From NCBI RefSeq assembly GCF_031846415.1, contig NZ_JAVRHT010000004.1, positions 1 to 64,000 on the forward strand: a stretch of DNA of 64,000 nucleotides, read 5' to 3'. Of this stretch, positions 31,785-40,491 are shown in pieces (position 1 is the first letter of the stretch; each line of letters starts with the position of its first letter). A program made the translations under genes and the position numbers. This DNA comes from Rubrivirga litoralis (lineage in GTDB: Bacteria; Bacteroidota; Rhodothermia; Rhodothermales; Rubricoccaceae). The notes beneath the pieces were generated by a model, which saw nothing but the letters and a program-made list of their open reading frames with translations, was not told where the DNA came from and did not search any database.

Positions 31785-33173
31785 GTGACCGACGCCGCCC
31801 CCGCGCTCGACCCCGCCCCGCCCGGCGGGCCGGTCGTCGACGACGAGGTGGTCGGCAACGTGGAGGCGCTCGTCGAGGGCGGCGAGCGGGGTATGGTCCT
31901 CAACCTCGTCGCCGACCTCCGGGCAGCCGACCAGGCGACGCTGCTCCGGCACCTCCCGCTGGGCGCCGCCCGCGAGGTGTTCGCGTGGATGCCCGGCGAG
32001 GCCCGGAGCCTCGTGCTCCCCGAGCTCGAGGGCGCCGAGCGGGGCGGGCTCCTCGACGGCCTCTCGACGGACGCGCTCGTCGCCCTCATCGACCCGCTCG
32101 ACACCGACGACCAGGCTGACGTGCTGGCCGACATCGAGCTGGACCAGGTCGAAAAGGTGCTCGTCCTGCTCGAAGACGCGCTCGACGTCGAGGCCCTGCT
32201 GAGCTACGGCGACGACACGGCCGGCGGGCTCATGGGGACCGAGTTCGTCGCCGTCCCGGCGTCGGCGACCGTCGCCGAGGCGACCGAGGCCGTCCGCGAG
32301 AAGGCGGCCACGGTCGACCCCGTGTTCGTGGTCTACGCGCTCGACGGGGCGGGGCGGCTGGTGGGCGTGGTCCCGCTCAAGCGCCTGCTCCTGGCCCGCG
32401 CCGACGCGCTCGTGGCCGACGTGGCCGAGCCGGACCCGATCGCGGTCGAGCCCGACCTCGACCAGGAGGAGGTCGCCCGCGTCATGGAGCGGTACGACCT
32501 CGTCGCGCTCCCGGTCGTCTCGGCCGGCGGCCGCCTCGTCGGGCGGATCACGGTCGACGACGTGCTCGACGTGGTCCGCGAGGAGGCCGAGGAGGACATC
32601 CAGCGGGCGGTCGGGATCACGGGCGAGGAGGAGCTGTCGTCGTCCGTCTTCGCGGTCAGCCGGGGGCGGCTCGTGTGGCTGCTGCTCGGGCTCTGCGGGG
32701 CCTACGTGTCGGGCCTCGTCATCGTGGGGTTCGAGGAGGCGCTGCAGGTGGCCCCGGTGCTCGCGCTCTTTATCCCCATCGTGATGGCGATGGCGGGCAA
32801 CGCGGGCATCCAGTCGTCGGCGATCGCGGTGCAGGGGCTGGCGTCCGGCGACCTGTGGTCGAGCGACCTGGCGCGTCGGCTGGGGAAGGAGCTGGCCGTA
32901 GCGCTCCTGAACGGGGTCGTCCTGGCTCTCGCGCTCGCGCTCATCGTCGTTGTGTCGGGGTTCGGCGAGGACCCCGCCCGGCTCGCGCTCACGTCCGGGC
33001 TCGCGCTCCTCGTCGTCATCGTGCTCTCGACGCTCATCGGCGCGACGGTCCCGCTGGGCCTGAGCCGCGTCGGGATCGACCCGGCGCTCGCGATGGGGCC
33101 GTTCATCACGGTCTCCAACGACATCCTCGGCCTGACCATCTTCTTCGCCGTCGCGACGCTCCTGTACCTGTAG
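31785..33173 (+). CDS. mgtE: Magnesium transporter MgtE
   Basis: The 462-residue protein has the MgtE N domain (LVADLRAADQATLLRHLPLG, AREVFAWMPGEARSLVLPEL), two CBS domains (about residues 140-265, e.g. GDDTAGGLMGTEFVAVP, VAEPDPIAVEPDLDQEEVAR) and a C-terminal five-helix Mg channel (IPIVMAMAGNAGIQSSAIAV, TLIGATVPLGLSRVGIDPAL). The cytoplasmic domains close the pore when Mg is abundant. It follows rsmA, an arrangement common in Bacteroidota relatives. The GTG start abuts a motif hairpin, and the stop runs into a GTAC inverted repeat. Confidence 0.94.
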   Translation: MTDAAPALDPAPPGGPVVDDEVVGNVEALVEGGERGMVLNLVADLRAADQATLLRHLPLGAAREVFAWMPGEARSLVLPELEGAERGGLLDGLSTDALVALIDPLDTDDQADVLADIELDQVEKVLVLLEDALDVEALLSYGDDTAGGLMGTEFVAVPASATVAEATEAVREKAATVDPVFVVYALDGAGRLVGVVPLKRLLLARADALVADVAEPDPIAVEPDLDQEEVARVMERYDLVALPVVSAGGRLVGRITVDDVLDVVREEAEEDIQRAVGITGEEELSSSVFAVSRGRLVWLLLGLCGAYVSGLVIVGFEEALQVAPVLALFIPIVMAMAGNAGIQSSAIAVQGLASGDLWSSDLARRLGKELAVALLNGVVLALALALIVVVSGFGEDPARLALTSGLALLVVIVLSTLIGATVPLGLSRVGIDPALAMGPFITVSNDILGLTIFFAVATLLYL

Positions 33174-33241
33174 GTACGGGGTACTCGGTACCGGGTACGT
33201 AGCACGTGGAGGGTCAGCAGCCGTACCTCGTACCCCGAACC
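33174..33241. repeat. GGTACGGGGTAC inverted repeat, copy 2
   Basis: The left arm starts GGTACGGGGTACTCGGTACC right after the mgtE stop codon. The right arm reads CGTACCTCGTACCCCGAACC. It matches the element at 6654-6730. It may serve as the mgtE 3' hairpin. Confidence 0.8.
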
Positions 33242-33251
33242 ACCCCGCCCT

Positions 33252-33845
33252 ATGTCTACGATCACCGTCGCCCGTGTCGGGGGCCGCATCGCAATCGCGG
33301 CCGACGCGCTCACCACGTTCGACGAGACGCGGCTGCCGCCCGAGATGGACGCGGCCGGCGAGAAGATCGTCCGCGTCGAGACGCCGGGCGGGGAGGCGTA
33401 CGTGGGCATCGTCGGCTACACGGCCCACGTCCTCGTGATCCAGGACGCGCTGGAGCGGATGGAGGACGCCGACCTGGGGAGCCGGCGCGGCCTCTTCGAG
33501 ACGTTCCGCGCGCTCCACCCGGTCCTCAAGGAGGACTACTACCTGCTCCCGGACTCGGGCCAGGAGGGCGACCCGTACGAGTCGACGCAGGTGTCGCTCG
33601 TGGTCGCCGCGCCGACGGGGATCTTCGGGGTCTACGACATGCGCGAGGTCCACGAGTTCTCGCGGTTCTGGGCCATGGGCTCGGGCGCGCCCTACGCGCT
33701 CGGCGCTATGTACGCGCGGTGGCCGGAGGCCGAGCGGGGCGGGGTGGAGGCCGGCGCGCTCGCGGCGCTGGGCGTCGAGGCGGGGTGCCTGTTCGACCGC
33801 TCCTCCGCCCCGCCCGTGCAGACGGTCGTGATGGACGCGGCGTAG
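33252..33845 (+). CDS. Ntn-hydrolase, proteasome-subunit-like protein
   Basis: The 197-residue protein begins MSTITVARVGGRIAIAADAL, like the beta-subunit fold where Ser or Thr after the removed Met is the nucleophile. It continues VETPGGEAYVGIVGYTAHVL, FETFRALHPVLKEDYYLLPD, QVSLVVAAPTGIFGVYDMRE and ARFWAMGSG-like FSRFWAMGSGAPYALGAMYA. Similar stand-alone bacterial proteins occur outside HslV and the actinobacterial proteasome, with unknown substrates. No ATPase partner is adjacent. The ATG is one base after CCACCCCGCCC. Confidence 0.72.
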   Translation: MSTITVARVGGRIAIAADALTTFDETRLPPEMDAAGEKIVRVETPGGEAYVGIVGYTAHVLVIQDALERMEDADLGSRRGLFETFRALHPVLKEDYYLLPDSGQEGDPYESTQVSLVVAAPTGIFGVYDMREVHEFSRFWAMGSGAPYALGAMYARWPEAERGGVEAGALAALGVEAGCLFDRSSAPPVQTVVMDAA

Positions 33846-34065
33846 GGGCGGGGCGGGAACGGTGCGAGGCCACCCCGCCCTCGCGCCACGCGGGCGCGGA
33901 TCCGCGGCCCTGTGCCCCGTTCGGGGACACCACGCATGGTGTCCCTACGGCGCGGTCCCTGCGGTGCGATGGTCAAGACAACGTGCCGGCGCGGCGGGCG
34001 GGGCGGGAAATGCCGGTGCGCGCCACCCCGCCCCGCGCCACTCCGCCACGCGGGCGGGGCGGTCC

Positions 34066-34539
34066 TCAGCCTCGGCGCACGATCGTGTTCGTGAGCCGCC
34101 CGACGGCGATCTCGGTCCCGTCCGGCGCCGTGACCGTGGCGTCGAACACGAGCTGCCGCCCCGCCCGCGAGACGAGCCGGGCCTCGACCTCGACGTACTC
34201 CGTCCCGGGCGCGGCCGGGGCGAGGTAGGTCATCGACAGCTGGGCCGTCACGCTGGGCGGGGCGACGAGGTAGCTCAGCGGGCCGACCACGTTGTCGACG
34301 GCCGCGGCCACGATCCCGCCCTGCATCACGCCCATCGGGTTCTGGTAGCGCTCCAGGACCGGGAACCGCGTCCGCATCGACGCGCCGACGCCGTCGCGCT
34401 CGGCGTCGCCGGGGCGGTAGTCGCGGACCTCGGCCTCCATGTCCTCGAAGACGGGCGGGGGCACCTTCAGGCCGGCCGCCCCGCCCCCCTTCATGGCGTC
34501 GAGGAGCTTCTGCGTGTCGATGGCGGGGGGGACGGACAT
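34066..34539 (-). CDS. PaaI-type acyl-CoA thioesterase
   Basis: The 157-residue hotdog-fold protein has RYQNPMGVMQGGIVAAAVDN, the PaaI signature with GG and the helix Asp, followed by VVGPLSYLVAPPSVTAQLSM, TYLAPAAPGTEYVEVEARLV and FDATVTAPDGTEIAVG. PaaI-type enzymes hydrolyse aromatic or acyl-CoA esters. The start is ATG giving MSVPPAIDTQKLL. A GGATGAGCAGA repeat element lies between it and the CoA-binding protein gene upstream, which is in the same direction. Confidence 0.87.
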   Translation of the reverse strand: MSVPPAIDTQKLLDAMKGGGAAGLKVPPPVFEDMEAEVRDYRPGDAERDGVGASMRTRFPVLERYQNPMGVMQGGIVAAAVDNVVGPLSYLVAPPSVTAQLSMTYLAPAAPGTEYVEVEARLVSRAGRQLVFDATVTAPDGTEIAVGRLTNTIVRRG

Positions 34540-34542
34540 GAA

Positions 34543-34663
34543 GGAGGGAGGAGGAGGGGTAGAGGGATGGGCAGAGCGGGCGGGCCGGGGGGGCGGGTTG
34601 GGATGGAGCGGGGGATGACGAGTCTGCTCATCCCTCCATTCCCTATTCCTCTATCCCTCACAC
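34543..34663. repeat. GGATGAGCAGA inverted-repeat element, copy 3
   Basis: The left side contains GGAGGAGGGGTAGAGGGATG followed by GGCAGAG. The right side begins TCTGCTCATCCCTCC and ends TCTATCCCTCA. A GGGCGGG-rich middle separates them. It is the intergenic relative of the copies at 2640 and within the ABC exporter gene. Confidence 0.75.
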
Positions 34664-35077
34664 CAACGCCGCGTGGTCGACCATCAGGCAGCGGTTGGCG
34701 ACGTAGGGGAGGCCGGCCTCGGCGGCGAGCCGCTCGGCCTCGGCGGAGTGGACGCCGAGCTGGGTCCAGATGAGGGGCGTCTGGCCGGTCCGTTCCATGC
34801 GGCTCGACGCGTCGCGGACGACGTCGGCGGTGAACTCGGACCGGCGGAACACGTCGACGATGTCGACCACGACGTCGTCGGGGATCGAGGCGAGGTCGGG
34901 GTAGGCCGTCTCGCCCAGGATCTCGTCGTGGTTCGGGTTGACGGGCACCATCTGGTAGCCGGCGCGCTGGATGTACTGGGCAATCCGGTGGCTGGTCTGG
35001 AACCCGCGCGGCGAGCAGCCGACGACGGCGATCGTGCGGGCGGAGCGGAGGGCGTCGGCGAGGTCGGGCGAACTCAA
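34658..35077 (-). CDS. CoA-binding protein, YccU family
   Basis: The 139-residue Rossmann-like protein shows ARTIAVVGCSPRGFQTSHRI, YQMVPVNPNHDEILGETAYP, VVVDIVDVFRRSEFTADVVR, and LIWTQLGVHSAEAERLAAEA. These single-domain CoA_binding_2 proteins resemble the N-terminal part of ADP-forming acyl-CoA synthetases. Their physiological role is unclear. The start is TTG; no ATG or GTG fits better. A divergent membrane-protein gene lies upstream. Confidence 0.85.
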   Translation of the reverse strand: MSSPDLADALRSARTIAVVGCSPRGFQTSHRIAQYIQRAGYQMVPVNPNHDEILGETAYPDLASIPDDVVVDIVDVFRRSEFTADVVRDASSRMERTGQTPLIWTQLGVHSAEAERLAAEAGLPYVANRCLMVDHAALV

Positions 35078-35127
35078 AGCGTACGTGGTGGCGTAAGGGG
35101 GGCGTGTCCAACCCGCCCACCCCGCCC

Positions 35128-35784
35128 GTGGATTCCGCGCCCCGCCCCGGCAGTCTGCGCCCGGCCCTCGCGCCCGAGGCGCCCGCCGTGCTGGAGACGG
35201 CCGCCCCGCCCGGCGGCGAGGGCGGGGCGGCGCTGGAGGCCGCGTCGCCCGGCGCGCTCGCGCGGCTGGGCCGGATCGTCCCCGGCGTCGGCGCGCTCGT
35301 GCGGTTCGCGTACCGGACGGCGGCGGCGAGCGCCGTGGCCGCGGCCGTCATCTGGCTCGCCCTTTTCGAGGGCGCGCTGCGGTCCGGCGCTGTGGGCGGG
35401 GTGGCCGTCATTGTGGCCCTCCTCCTGCTGGTCCCCGCCGCCGCCGCCGCGCTCGCAGGGTGGACGCTGGCCGACCTCGCCTCGCTGCCGGGCCAGCTCC
35501 GCGACGCGGCGCTCGCGGCGACCGGCCGCGCCGACGCCGCGCAACCCGCCGAGGCGCGTCCCCGCCGGGCGGGGCGGAGCCGGCTCCTCCGCGTGGGTCG
35601 CGCGCTGTGGGCGGCGCGCGGGCTCGCGCTCACGTCGAAGGGAGCGTGGGTCCGAATTGTCGGGGCCGCCCGCTTTCTCCGCCTCGCCAGCCTCCCGTTC
35701 GCGCTCGCGCTCGTCGGCCTGTTCGCGCTGAACGGGCTCGTGATCCTGGGCGGGGCGGTCGCCCTCGTCGTCCTCCTGTTTTGA
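35128..35784 (+). CDS. Membrane protein of unknown function
   Basis: The protein is about 218 residues from the GTG at 35128, which directly abuts CCACCCCGCCC; an in-frame GTG at 35104 is an alternative. It has an N-terminal Pro/Ala-rich cytoplasmic segment, then hydrophobic stretches AAASAVAAAVIWLALFEGAL, GGVAVIVALLLLVPAAAAAL and, near the end, PFALALVGLFALNGLVILGG, with a basic loop between. I do not recognise a family. It is followed by the PAP2 gene after 11 bp, so the two may be co-transcribed. Confidence 0.68.
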   Translation: MDSAPRPGSLRPALAPEAPAVLETAAPPGGEGGAALEAASPGALARLGRIVPGVGALVRFAYRTAAASAVAAAVIWLALFEGALRSGAVGGVAVIVALLLLVPAAAAALAGWTLADLASLPGQLRDAALAATGRADAAQPAEARPRRAGRSRLLRVGRALWAARGLALTSKGAWVRIVGAARFLRLASLPFALALVGLFALNGLVILGGAVALVVLLF

Positions 35785-35795
35785 CCCGCCGCCCC

Positions 35796-36569
35796 GTGAC
35801 CGACCGCCCCGCCCCGGCCGCCATCGCCCGCTTTCTCCGCCGCCGCCTGGAGCGGGGCGTGCCGTACGGGCTCAGCGCCACGCTCGCGTTCGTGGCCGTC
35901 GCCCTGCTCCTGTGGGGGTTCGTCGAGGTCGTCGACGCCGTCTCCGAAGGCGACGACCTCGCGCGGCTCGACGCCCGCGCCCACGAGGTCGTCTTCAACG
36001 CGCTCGGGGCCGATCCGCAACTGGGCGTCGCCGTGACGTGGTTCGGCAACAACCTCACGCTCATCACCTTCGTCGTGGTGGCGACGCTCGCGCTCGTCGC
36101 CGCGAAGCGGTACTGGTCCGCCTTCCGCGTCGCGTTCGCGAGCGGGGGCGGCGGGCTCGTGGTGCTCGGGCTGAAGGGGCTGTTCCACCGCGCGCGCCCG
36201 GTCGACCAGGTGATCCCGGCCGAGGGCTACAGCTTCCCCAGCGGCCACGCCTTCGCGTCGACCGTGTTCTACGGGATGCTCGTCTACCTCGTCTGGCGGC
36301 TGACCGAGAAGGCGTGGGCGCGCGCGCTCGCCGCCGTCGTTGGCCCGCTCCTCATCATCTCCGTGGGCCTCTCGCGCGTCTACCTCAACGTCCACTTTCT
36401 GACCGACGTCGTGGCGGGGTGGCTCTCGGGCGCCGCGTGGCTGGTCGCGAGCCTCCTCATCGTGGACCTCGTCGAGACCCGGTTCCGCGGCGGGAACGGG
36501 CGGAGGGCGCAGCCGGGCGACGCCGGACCGCAGCGCCACCCCGCCCGAACGGCATCCCGAACGGCGTAG
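35796..36569 (+). CDS. PAP2-family membrane phosphatase
   Basis: The 257-residue membrane protein has the three acid-phosphatase motifs of PAP2 lipid phosphatases: KGLFHRARPVDQV (K-x6-RP type), YSFPSGHAFASTVFYGMLVY (PSGH), and SRVYLNVHFLTDVVAGWLSG (SR-x5-H-x3-D). Likely substrates are undecaprenyl pyrophosphate or phosphatidic acid at the inner membrane. The GTG giving VTDRPAPAAIARFL is preferred; the much longer open frame upstream is out of register with the previous gene. About six membrane helices are seen. Confidence 0.88.
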   Translation: MTDRPAPAAIARFLRRRLERGVPYGLSATLAFVAVALLLWGFVEVVDAVSEGDDLARLDARAHEVVFNALGADPQLGVAVTWFGNNLTLITFVVVATLALVAAKRYWSAFRVAFASGGGGLVVLGLKGLFHRARPVDQVIPAEGYSFPSGHAFASTVFYGMLVYLVWRLTEKAWARALAAVVGPLLIISVGLSRVYLNVHFLTDVVAGWLSGAAWLVASLLIVDLVETRFRGGNGRRAQPGDAGPQRHPARTASRTA

Positions 36570-36641
36570 AGAGAAAAGCGGGCGGGGCGGGCGCAGGAGG
36601 CGCGGCACAGGCGCGGCACCGCCCCGCCCGTGGCTGGGGCG

Positions 36642-37079
36642 CTACGAGTTGGGCGCCACCGGCCGGCGCGGGACCGGCACCGAGAGCACGAGCTGCGTCA
36701 CCGGCTCGCCAAAGGGGAGCAGGCGGTCGATGAGCGCCTCCAGCGCTTCGGTCGACGCGACGGCGACCACCATGACGAGCGAGCTGCTCCCGGTCGTCCG
36801 GTAGCACTGGAGCACGTCGTCGAGCTGCTGGATCTGCTCGACGCTCCGCTGGAAGCGGGCGCGGTCGACCTGCATGTGGAGGATGGCCTGGACCGGGCGC
36901 CCGAGCCGCGCGGGGTCGACGGCGGCGTGGTAGCCGGTGACGACGCCGGACGCCTCCAGGCGGCGGAGGCGCTCGGCGACCGCGGGCGGGGAGAGCCCGA
37001 CGCGCCGGCCGAGCTCGGCGTAGCTCAGGCGGGCGTCGGCCTGGACTTCGCGGAGCAGGCGGTGGTCGAGCGTGTCCAT
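36642..37079 (-). CDS. Lrp/AsnC-family regulator
   Basis: The 145-residue protein begins MDTLDHRLLREVQADARLSY with the AsnC helix-turn-helix (ELGRRVGLSPPAVAERLRRL). A RAM/ligand domain follows (VQAILHMQVDRARFQRSVEQ, VLQCYRTTGSSSLVMVVAVA). Lrp-type regulators respond to amino acids. It is divergent from hutU with a 130-bp gap, so it is the obvious candidate to control the histidine-utilisation genes. The start is ATG 37079; upstream residues in the open frame are not conserved-looking. Confidence 0.9.
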   Translation of the reverse strand: MDTLDHRLLREVQADARLSYAELGRRVGLSPPAVAERLRRLEASGVVTGYHAAVDPARLGRPVQAILHMQVDRARFQRSVEQIQQLDDVLQCYRTTGSSSLVMVVAVASTEALEALIDRLLPFGEPVTQLVLSVPVPRRPVAPNS

Positions 37080-37210
37080 ATCCAAAGCGAACGTAGGGCG
37101 GGGCGGTCGCCATCGGATCGAAGGCGAGACGGGCACAGTACCATCGGTCGGCCCTTGGGCGCGAGGGCGGGGCGGTCCTAGCCTGTAGGCGCCACCCCGC
37201 CCCGCCCTCG

Positions 37211-38878
37211 ATGACGACCGCCCCGCCCATTCGCGCCCCGCGCGGCACCGACCTCTCCTGCCAGGGCTGGCACCAGGAGGCCGCGCTGCGCATGCTGATG
37301 AACAACCTGGACCCCGAGGTCGCCGAGCGGCCCGAGGACCTCGTCGTCTACGGCGGGTCGGGCAAGGCCGCGCGCGACTGGCCCTCGTTCCACCGGATCG
37401 TCGAGACGCTCCGGCGGCTGAAGGACGACGAGACGCTCTTGGTGCAGAGCGGGAAGCCGGTCGGCGTGTTCCGCACGCACGACGAGGCCCCGCGCGTGCT
37501 CATCGCCAACAGCTGGCTCGTCCCGCGCTGGGCGACGTGGGACCGCTTCCGCGAGCACGAGGCGGCGGGCCTGACCATGTACGGCCAGATGACGGCCGGG
37601 AGCTGGATCTACATCGGCACGCAGGGCATCCTCCAGGGGACGTACGAGACGTTCGCGGCGTGCGCGCGCCGCCACTTCGGGGGCGACCTGAGCGGCCGGC
37701 TCGTCGTCACGGCCGGGCTGGGCGGGATGGGCGGGGCGCAGCCGCTCGCGGCGACCATGAACGGCGCGGCCTTTCTCGGCGTCGACGTGGACGAGAGCCG
37801 CATCCGCCGCCGCGTCGAGACCGGCTACTGCGACCGGCTCGCGCACAGCCTCGACGAGGCGCTGGACGCCGTCGAGGGCGCCCGCGAGCGGGGCGAGGCG
37901 CTCTCGGTTGGGCTCGTCGGCAACGCGGCCGACGTCCTGCCCGAGCTGGTCCGCCGCGGCGTAGCGGTCGACGTGGTGACGGACCAGACGAGCGCGCACG
38001 ACCTCCGCGTGGGCTACCTGCCGGCGGGCGTCTCGCTGGGTGAGGCCGACGCGTTCCGCGAAGCCGACCCGGCGGCCTACGAGGAGGCCGTCCTCGACAG
38101 CATGGAAACGCACGTCGACGCGCTCCTGGCGCTCCAGCGGGCGGGCGCGGTCGCGTTCGACTACGGCAACAACCTGCGCGGGCAGGTGGCCGACCGGCGC
38201 GGGCGGACCGAGGCGTTCGAGATCCCGGGGTTCGTGCCCGAGTACATCCGCCCGCTGTTCTGCCGCGGCTCCGGCCCGTTCCGCTGGGCCGCGCTCTCGG
38301 GCAACCCCGCCGACATCGCGGCGACCGATGCGGCGCTCCTCGACCTGTTCCCCGAGAAAGAACACCTGCACCGCTGGATCCGGCTGGCGCAGGAGAAGGT
38401 GCAGTTCCAGGGGCTCCCGGCGCGGATCTGCTGGCTCGAATACGGCGAGCGGGCCGAGGCGGGTGAGCGGTTCAACTGGCTCGTCGAAACGGGCCGCGTG
38501 AGCGCGCCGCTCGTGGTCGGGCGCGACCACCTCGACACGGGCAGCGTGGCCTCCCCGAACCGCGAGACCGAGGGGATGCTCGATGGCTCCGACGCGATTG
38601 GCGACTGGCCGCTCTTGAACGCCATGCTCAACACGGCCTGCGGCGCGTCGTGGGTGAGCCTCCACCACGGCGGCGGCGTGGGCATCGGGTACTCGATGCA
38701 CAGCGGCATGGTGTGCGTCGCCGACGGGACCGAGTCCGGCGGGCGCCGGCTGGAGCGCGTGCTCACGGCCGACCCCGGCACCGGCGTCATGCGCCACGCC
38801 GACGCCGGCTACGACGTCGCCCTCGACACGGCGCGCGAGCGGGGCGTCGACCTCCCCTCGGCGGGGGACCCGCAGTGA
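37211..38878 (+). CDS. hutU: Urocanate hydratase
   Basis: The 555-residue protein has full family length. It catalyses the second step of histidine degradation, converting urocanate to imidazolone propionate with tightly bound NAD+. Visible are CQGWHQEAALRMLMNNLDPE, VYGGSGKAARDWPSFHRIV, TAGSWIYIGTQGILQGTYET, the NAD-binding VVTAGLGGMGGAQPLAATMN, DYGNNLRGQVADRRG, and the active-site region RPLFCRGSGPFRWAALSGNP with the conserved Cys. It is the first gene of a three-gene overlap: its TGA overlaps the hutH ATG (ATGA). Confidence 0.96.
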   Translation: MTTAPPIRAPRGTDLSCQGWHQEAALRMLMNNLDPEVAERPEDLVVYGGSGKAARDWPSFHRIVETLRRLKDDETLLVQSGKPVGVFRTHDEAPRVLIANSWLVPRWATWDRFREHEAAGLTMYGQMTAGSWIYIGTQGILQGTYETFAACARRHFGGDLSGRLVVTAGLGGMGGAQPLAATMNGAAFLGVDVDESRIRRRVETGYCDRLAHSLDEALDAVEGARERGEALSVGLVGNAADVLPELVRRGVAVDVVTDQTSAHDLRVGYLPAGVSLGEADAFREADPAAYEEAVLDSMETHVDALLALQRAGAVAFDYGNNLRGQVADRRGRTEAFEIPGFVPEYIRPLFCRGSGPFRWAALSGNPADIAATDAALLDLFPEKEHLHRWIRLAQEKVQFQGLPARICWLEYGERAEAGERFNWLVETGRVSAPLVVGRDHLDTGSVASPNRETEGMLDGSDAIGDWPLLNAMLNTACGASWVSLHHGGGVGIGYSMHSGMVCVADGTESGGRRLERVLTADPGTGVMRHADAGYDVALDTARERGVDLPSAGDPQ

Positions 38879-40491
38879 TGGGCGGGGTGGTCGAACTCGA
38901 CATGCCGGCGCTGCGCCTCGACACGCTCGACGCCGACCTCGCGGCGTCGCTCGCGGCGCTCGCCGACGACCTGGCCCGGCCGGACGGCCGCGTCGCCCAG
39001 AGCCGCGCGCTCGTCGAAGCCGCGCTCGCCGACGGCCGCGCGCACTACGGCCTCAACACGGGCTTCGGCGCGCTCAAGTCAGAGCGGATCGGCCCCGACG
39101 ACGTCGCGCAGCTCCAAGTCAACCTGCTGCGGTCGCACGCCTGCGGCGTCGGCGATCCCACCCCGCCCGCGCTTACGCGGCGGATGCTGGCGCTCAAGGC
39201 GCACGCGCTCGGGCGGGGCTTCTCGGGCGTCAGTCCGGCCGTTGTGACCGGCCTGCTGGCGCTGCTCGACGCCGACCTCGTGCCGGTCGTGCCGCAGCAG
39301 GGGAGCCTGGGCGCCTCGGGCGACCTCGCCCCGCTCGCACACCTCACGCTCCCGCTGATCGGCGAGGGCTCGGTGTGGGACGACGGCCGCCCCGCCCCCG
39401 CCGCCGACGCGCTCCGCCAGGCGGGCCTGGAGCCCGTCGCGCTGGGCGCCAAGGACGGGCTGGCGCTCATCAACGGGACCCAGTTTATGCTCGCCTACGC
39501 CGTCGAGGTCGCGCAGCGCGCGCGCCGGCTGGCGACGACGGCCGACGTGGTCGCCGCGATGACGCTGGAGGCCCGGCTGGGCTCAGCGCGGCCGTTCGAC
39601 GCGCGCGTGGCCGCGCTCCGCCCGCACCCGGGCCACGCGCAGTCCGCCGAGGCCGTGCGCCGCCTGCTCGACGGGTCGGAGATCGGCCCGAGCCACGCCG
39701 CCTGCGGCCGCGTGCAGGACCCGTACTCGGTCCGCTGCGTGCCGCAGGTCCACGGCGCCAGCCGCGACGCGCTCGCGTTCGCGGCCGGCGTGGTCGAGCG
39801 CGAGCTGAACAGCGTCACCGACAACCCGCTCGTGTTTGCTGCACAATCTCCTGCGGAGGTTGCTTCGCAGTCTCCTTCGGAGGTCGCCGCCCCGCCCCCG
39901 GCAGAGGGCGGGGCGGGCGGGGCGGCCGACGTGGTCTCGGCGGGCAACTTCCACGGGCAGCCGCTCGCAATCGCCCTCGACACGGCGGCGATCGCCGTCG
40001 CCGAGTGGGCCTCGATCTCGGAGCGCCGGACGTACCTCCTGGTCGACGGCGGCGACGGGCTCCCGCCGTTCCTCGTCGAGCGCTCGGGCCTCCAGTCCGG
40101 GTTCATGATCCCGCAGTACGCCGCGGCCGCGCTCGTGAGCGAGAACAAGACGCTGTGCCACCCGGCCTCGGTCGACTCGATCCCGTCGTCGCGCGGGCAG
40201 GAGGACCACGTCTCGATGGGCGCGTGGGGCGCGCGTAAGGCGCTCCGCGTGGTCGAGAACGCCGAGCGCGTCCTGGCCGTCGAGGCGCTGTGCGCGGCGC
40301 AGGCGCTCGCGTTTCGGCGCCCGCTCCGGGCGGGGCGGGGCGTCGAGGCGGCCCACGCCGTGCTCCGCGAGCGCGTGGCGCAGCGGACCGACGACGTCGC
40401 CTTCGAGGCCGACTTCGAGGCGGCCACGGACCTCGTCCGCTCCGGCGCCCTCGTCGCCGCGGCCGAAACCCAAACAGGGCCGCTCCCATGA
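38878..40491 (+). CDS. hutH: Histidine ammonia-lyase with small insertion
   Basis: The 537-residue enzyme removes ammonia from histidine to give urocanate. The MIO prosthetic group forms from Ala146-Ser147-Gly148 in GSLGASGDLAPLAH. Other signatures are HYGLNTGFGALKSERI, ALINGTQFMLAYAVEVAQRA, QDPYSVRCVPQVHGASRDAL, and HPASVDSIPSSRGQEDHVSM. Residues about 322-350, between NPLVF and the conserved SAGNFHGQP, are a repeat-derived insertion: two imperfect copies of a TCTCCTGCGGAGGTTGC-type 21-24-mer plus GGGCGGGGCGG motifs. The frame is kept. The start overlaps hutU, the end overlaps hutI. Confidence 0.95.
   Translation: MGGVVELDMPALRLDTLDADLAASLAALADDLARPDGRVAQSRALVEAALADGRAHYGLNTGFGALKSERIGPDDVAQLQVNLLRSHACGVGDPTPPALTRRMLALKAHALGRGFSGVSPAVVTGLLALLDADLVPVVPQQGSLGASGDLAPLAHLTLPLIGEGSVWDDGRPAPAADALRQAGLEPVALGAKDGLALINGTQFMLAYAVEVAQRARRLATTADVVAAMTLEARLGSARPFDARVAALRPHPGHAQSAEAVRRLLDGSEIGPSHAACGRVQDPYSVRCVPQVHGASRDALAFAAGVVERELNSVTDNPLVFAAQSPAEVASQSPSEVAAPPPAEGGAGGAADVVSAGNFHGQPLAIALDTAAIAVAEWASISERRTYLLVDGGDGLPPFLVERSGLQSGFMIPQYAAAALVSENKTLCHPASVDSIPSSRGQEDHVSMGAWGARKALRVVENAERVLAVEALCAAQALAFRRPLRAGRGVEAAHAVLRERVAQRTDDVAFEADFEAATDLVRSGALVAAAETQTGPLP
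39838..39937. repeat. Repeat insertion inside hutH
   Basis: Two tandem imperfect units, CAATCTCCTGCGGAGGTTGC and CAGTCTCCTTCGGAGGTCGC, each contain a CTCC/GGAG hairpin. CCGCCCCGCCC and two GGGCGGGGCGG copies follow. The block adds about 28 residues to HutH in a loop. Confidence 0.75.

Noticed and set aside
33915..33955. GGGGACACCACGCATGGTGT hairpin as a possible regulatory RNA
   Set aside because: The hairpin is clear, but it lies in repeat-rich DNA with no promoter or conserved context. It is not supportable as a gene.
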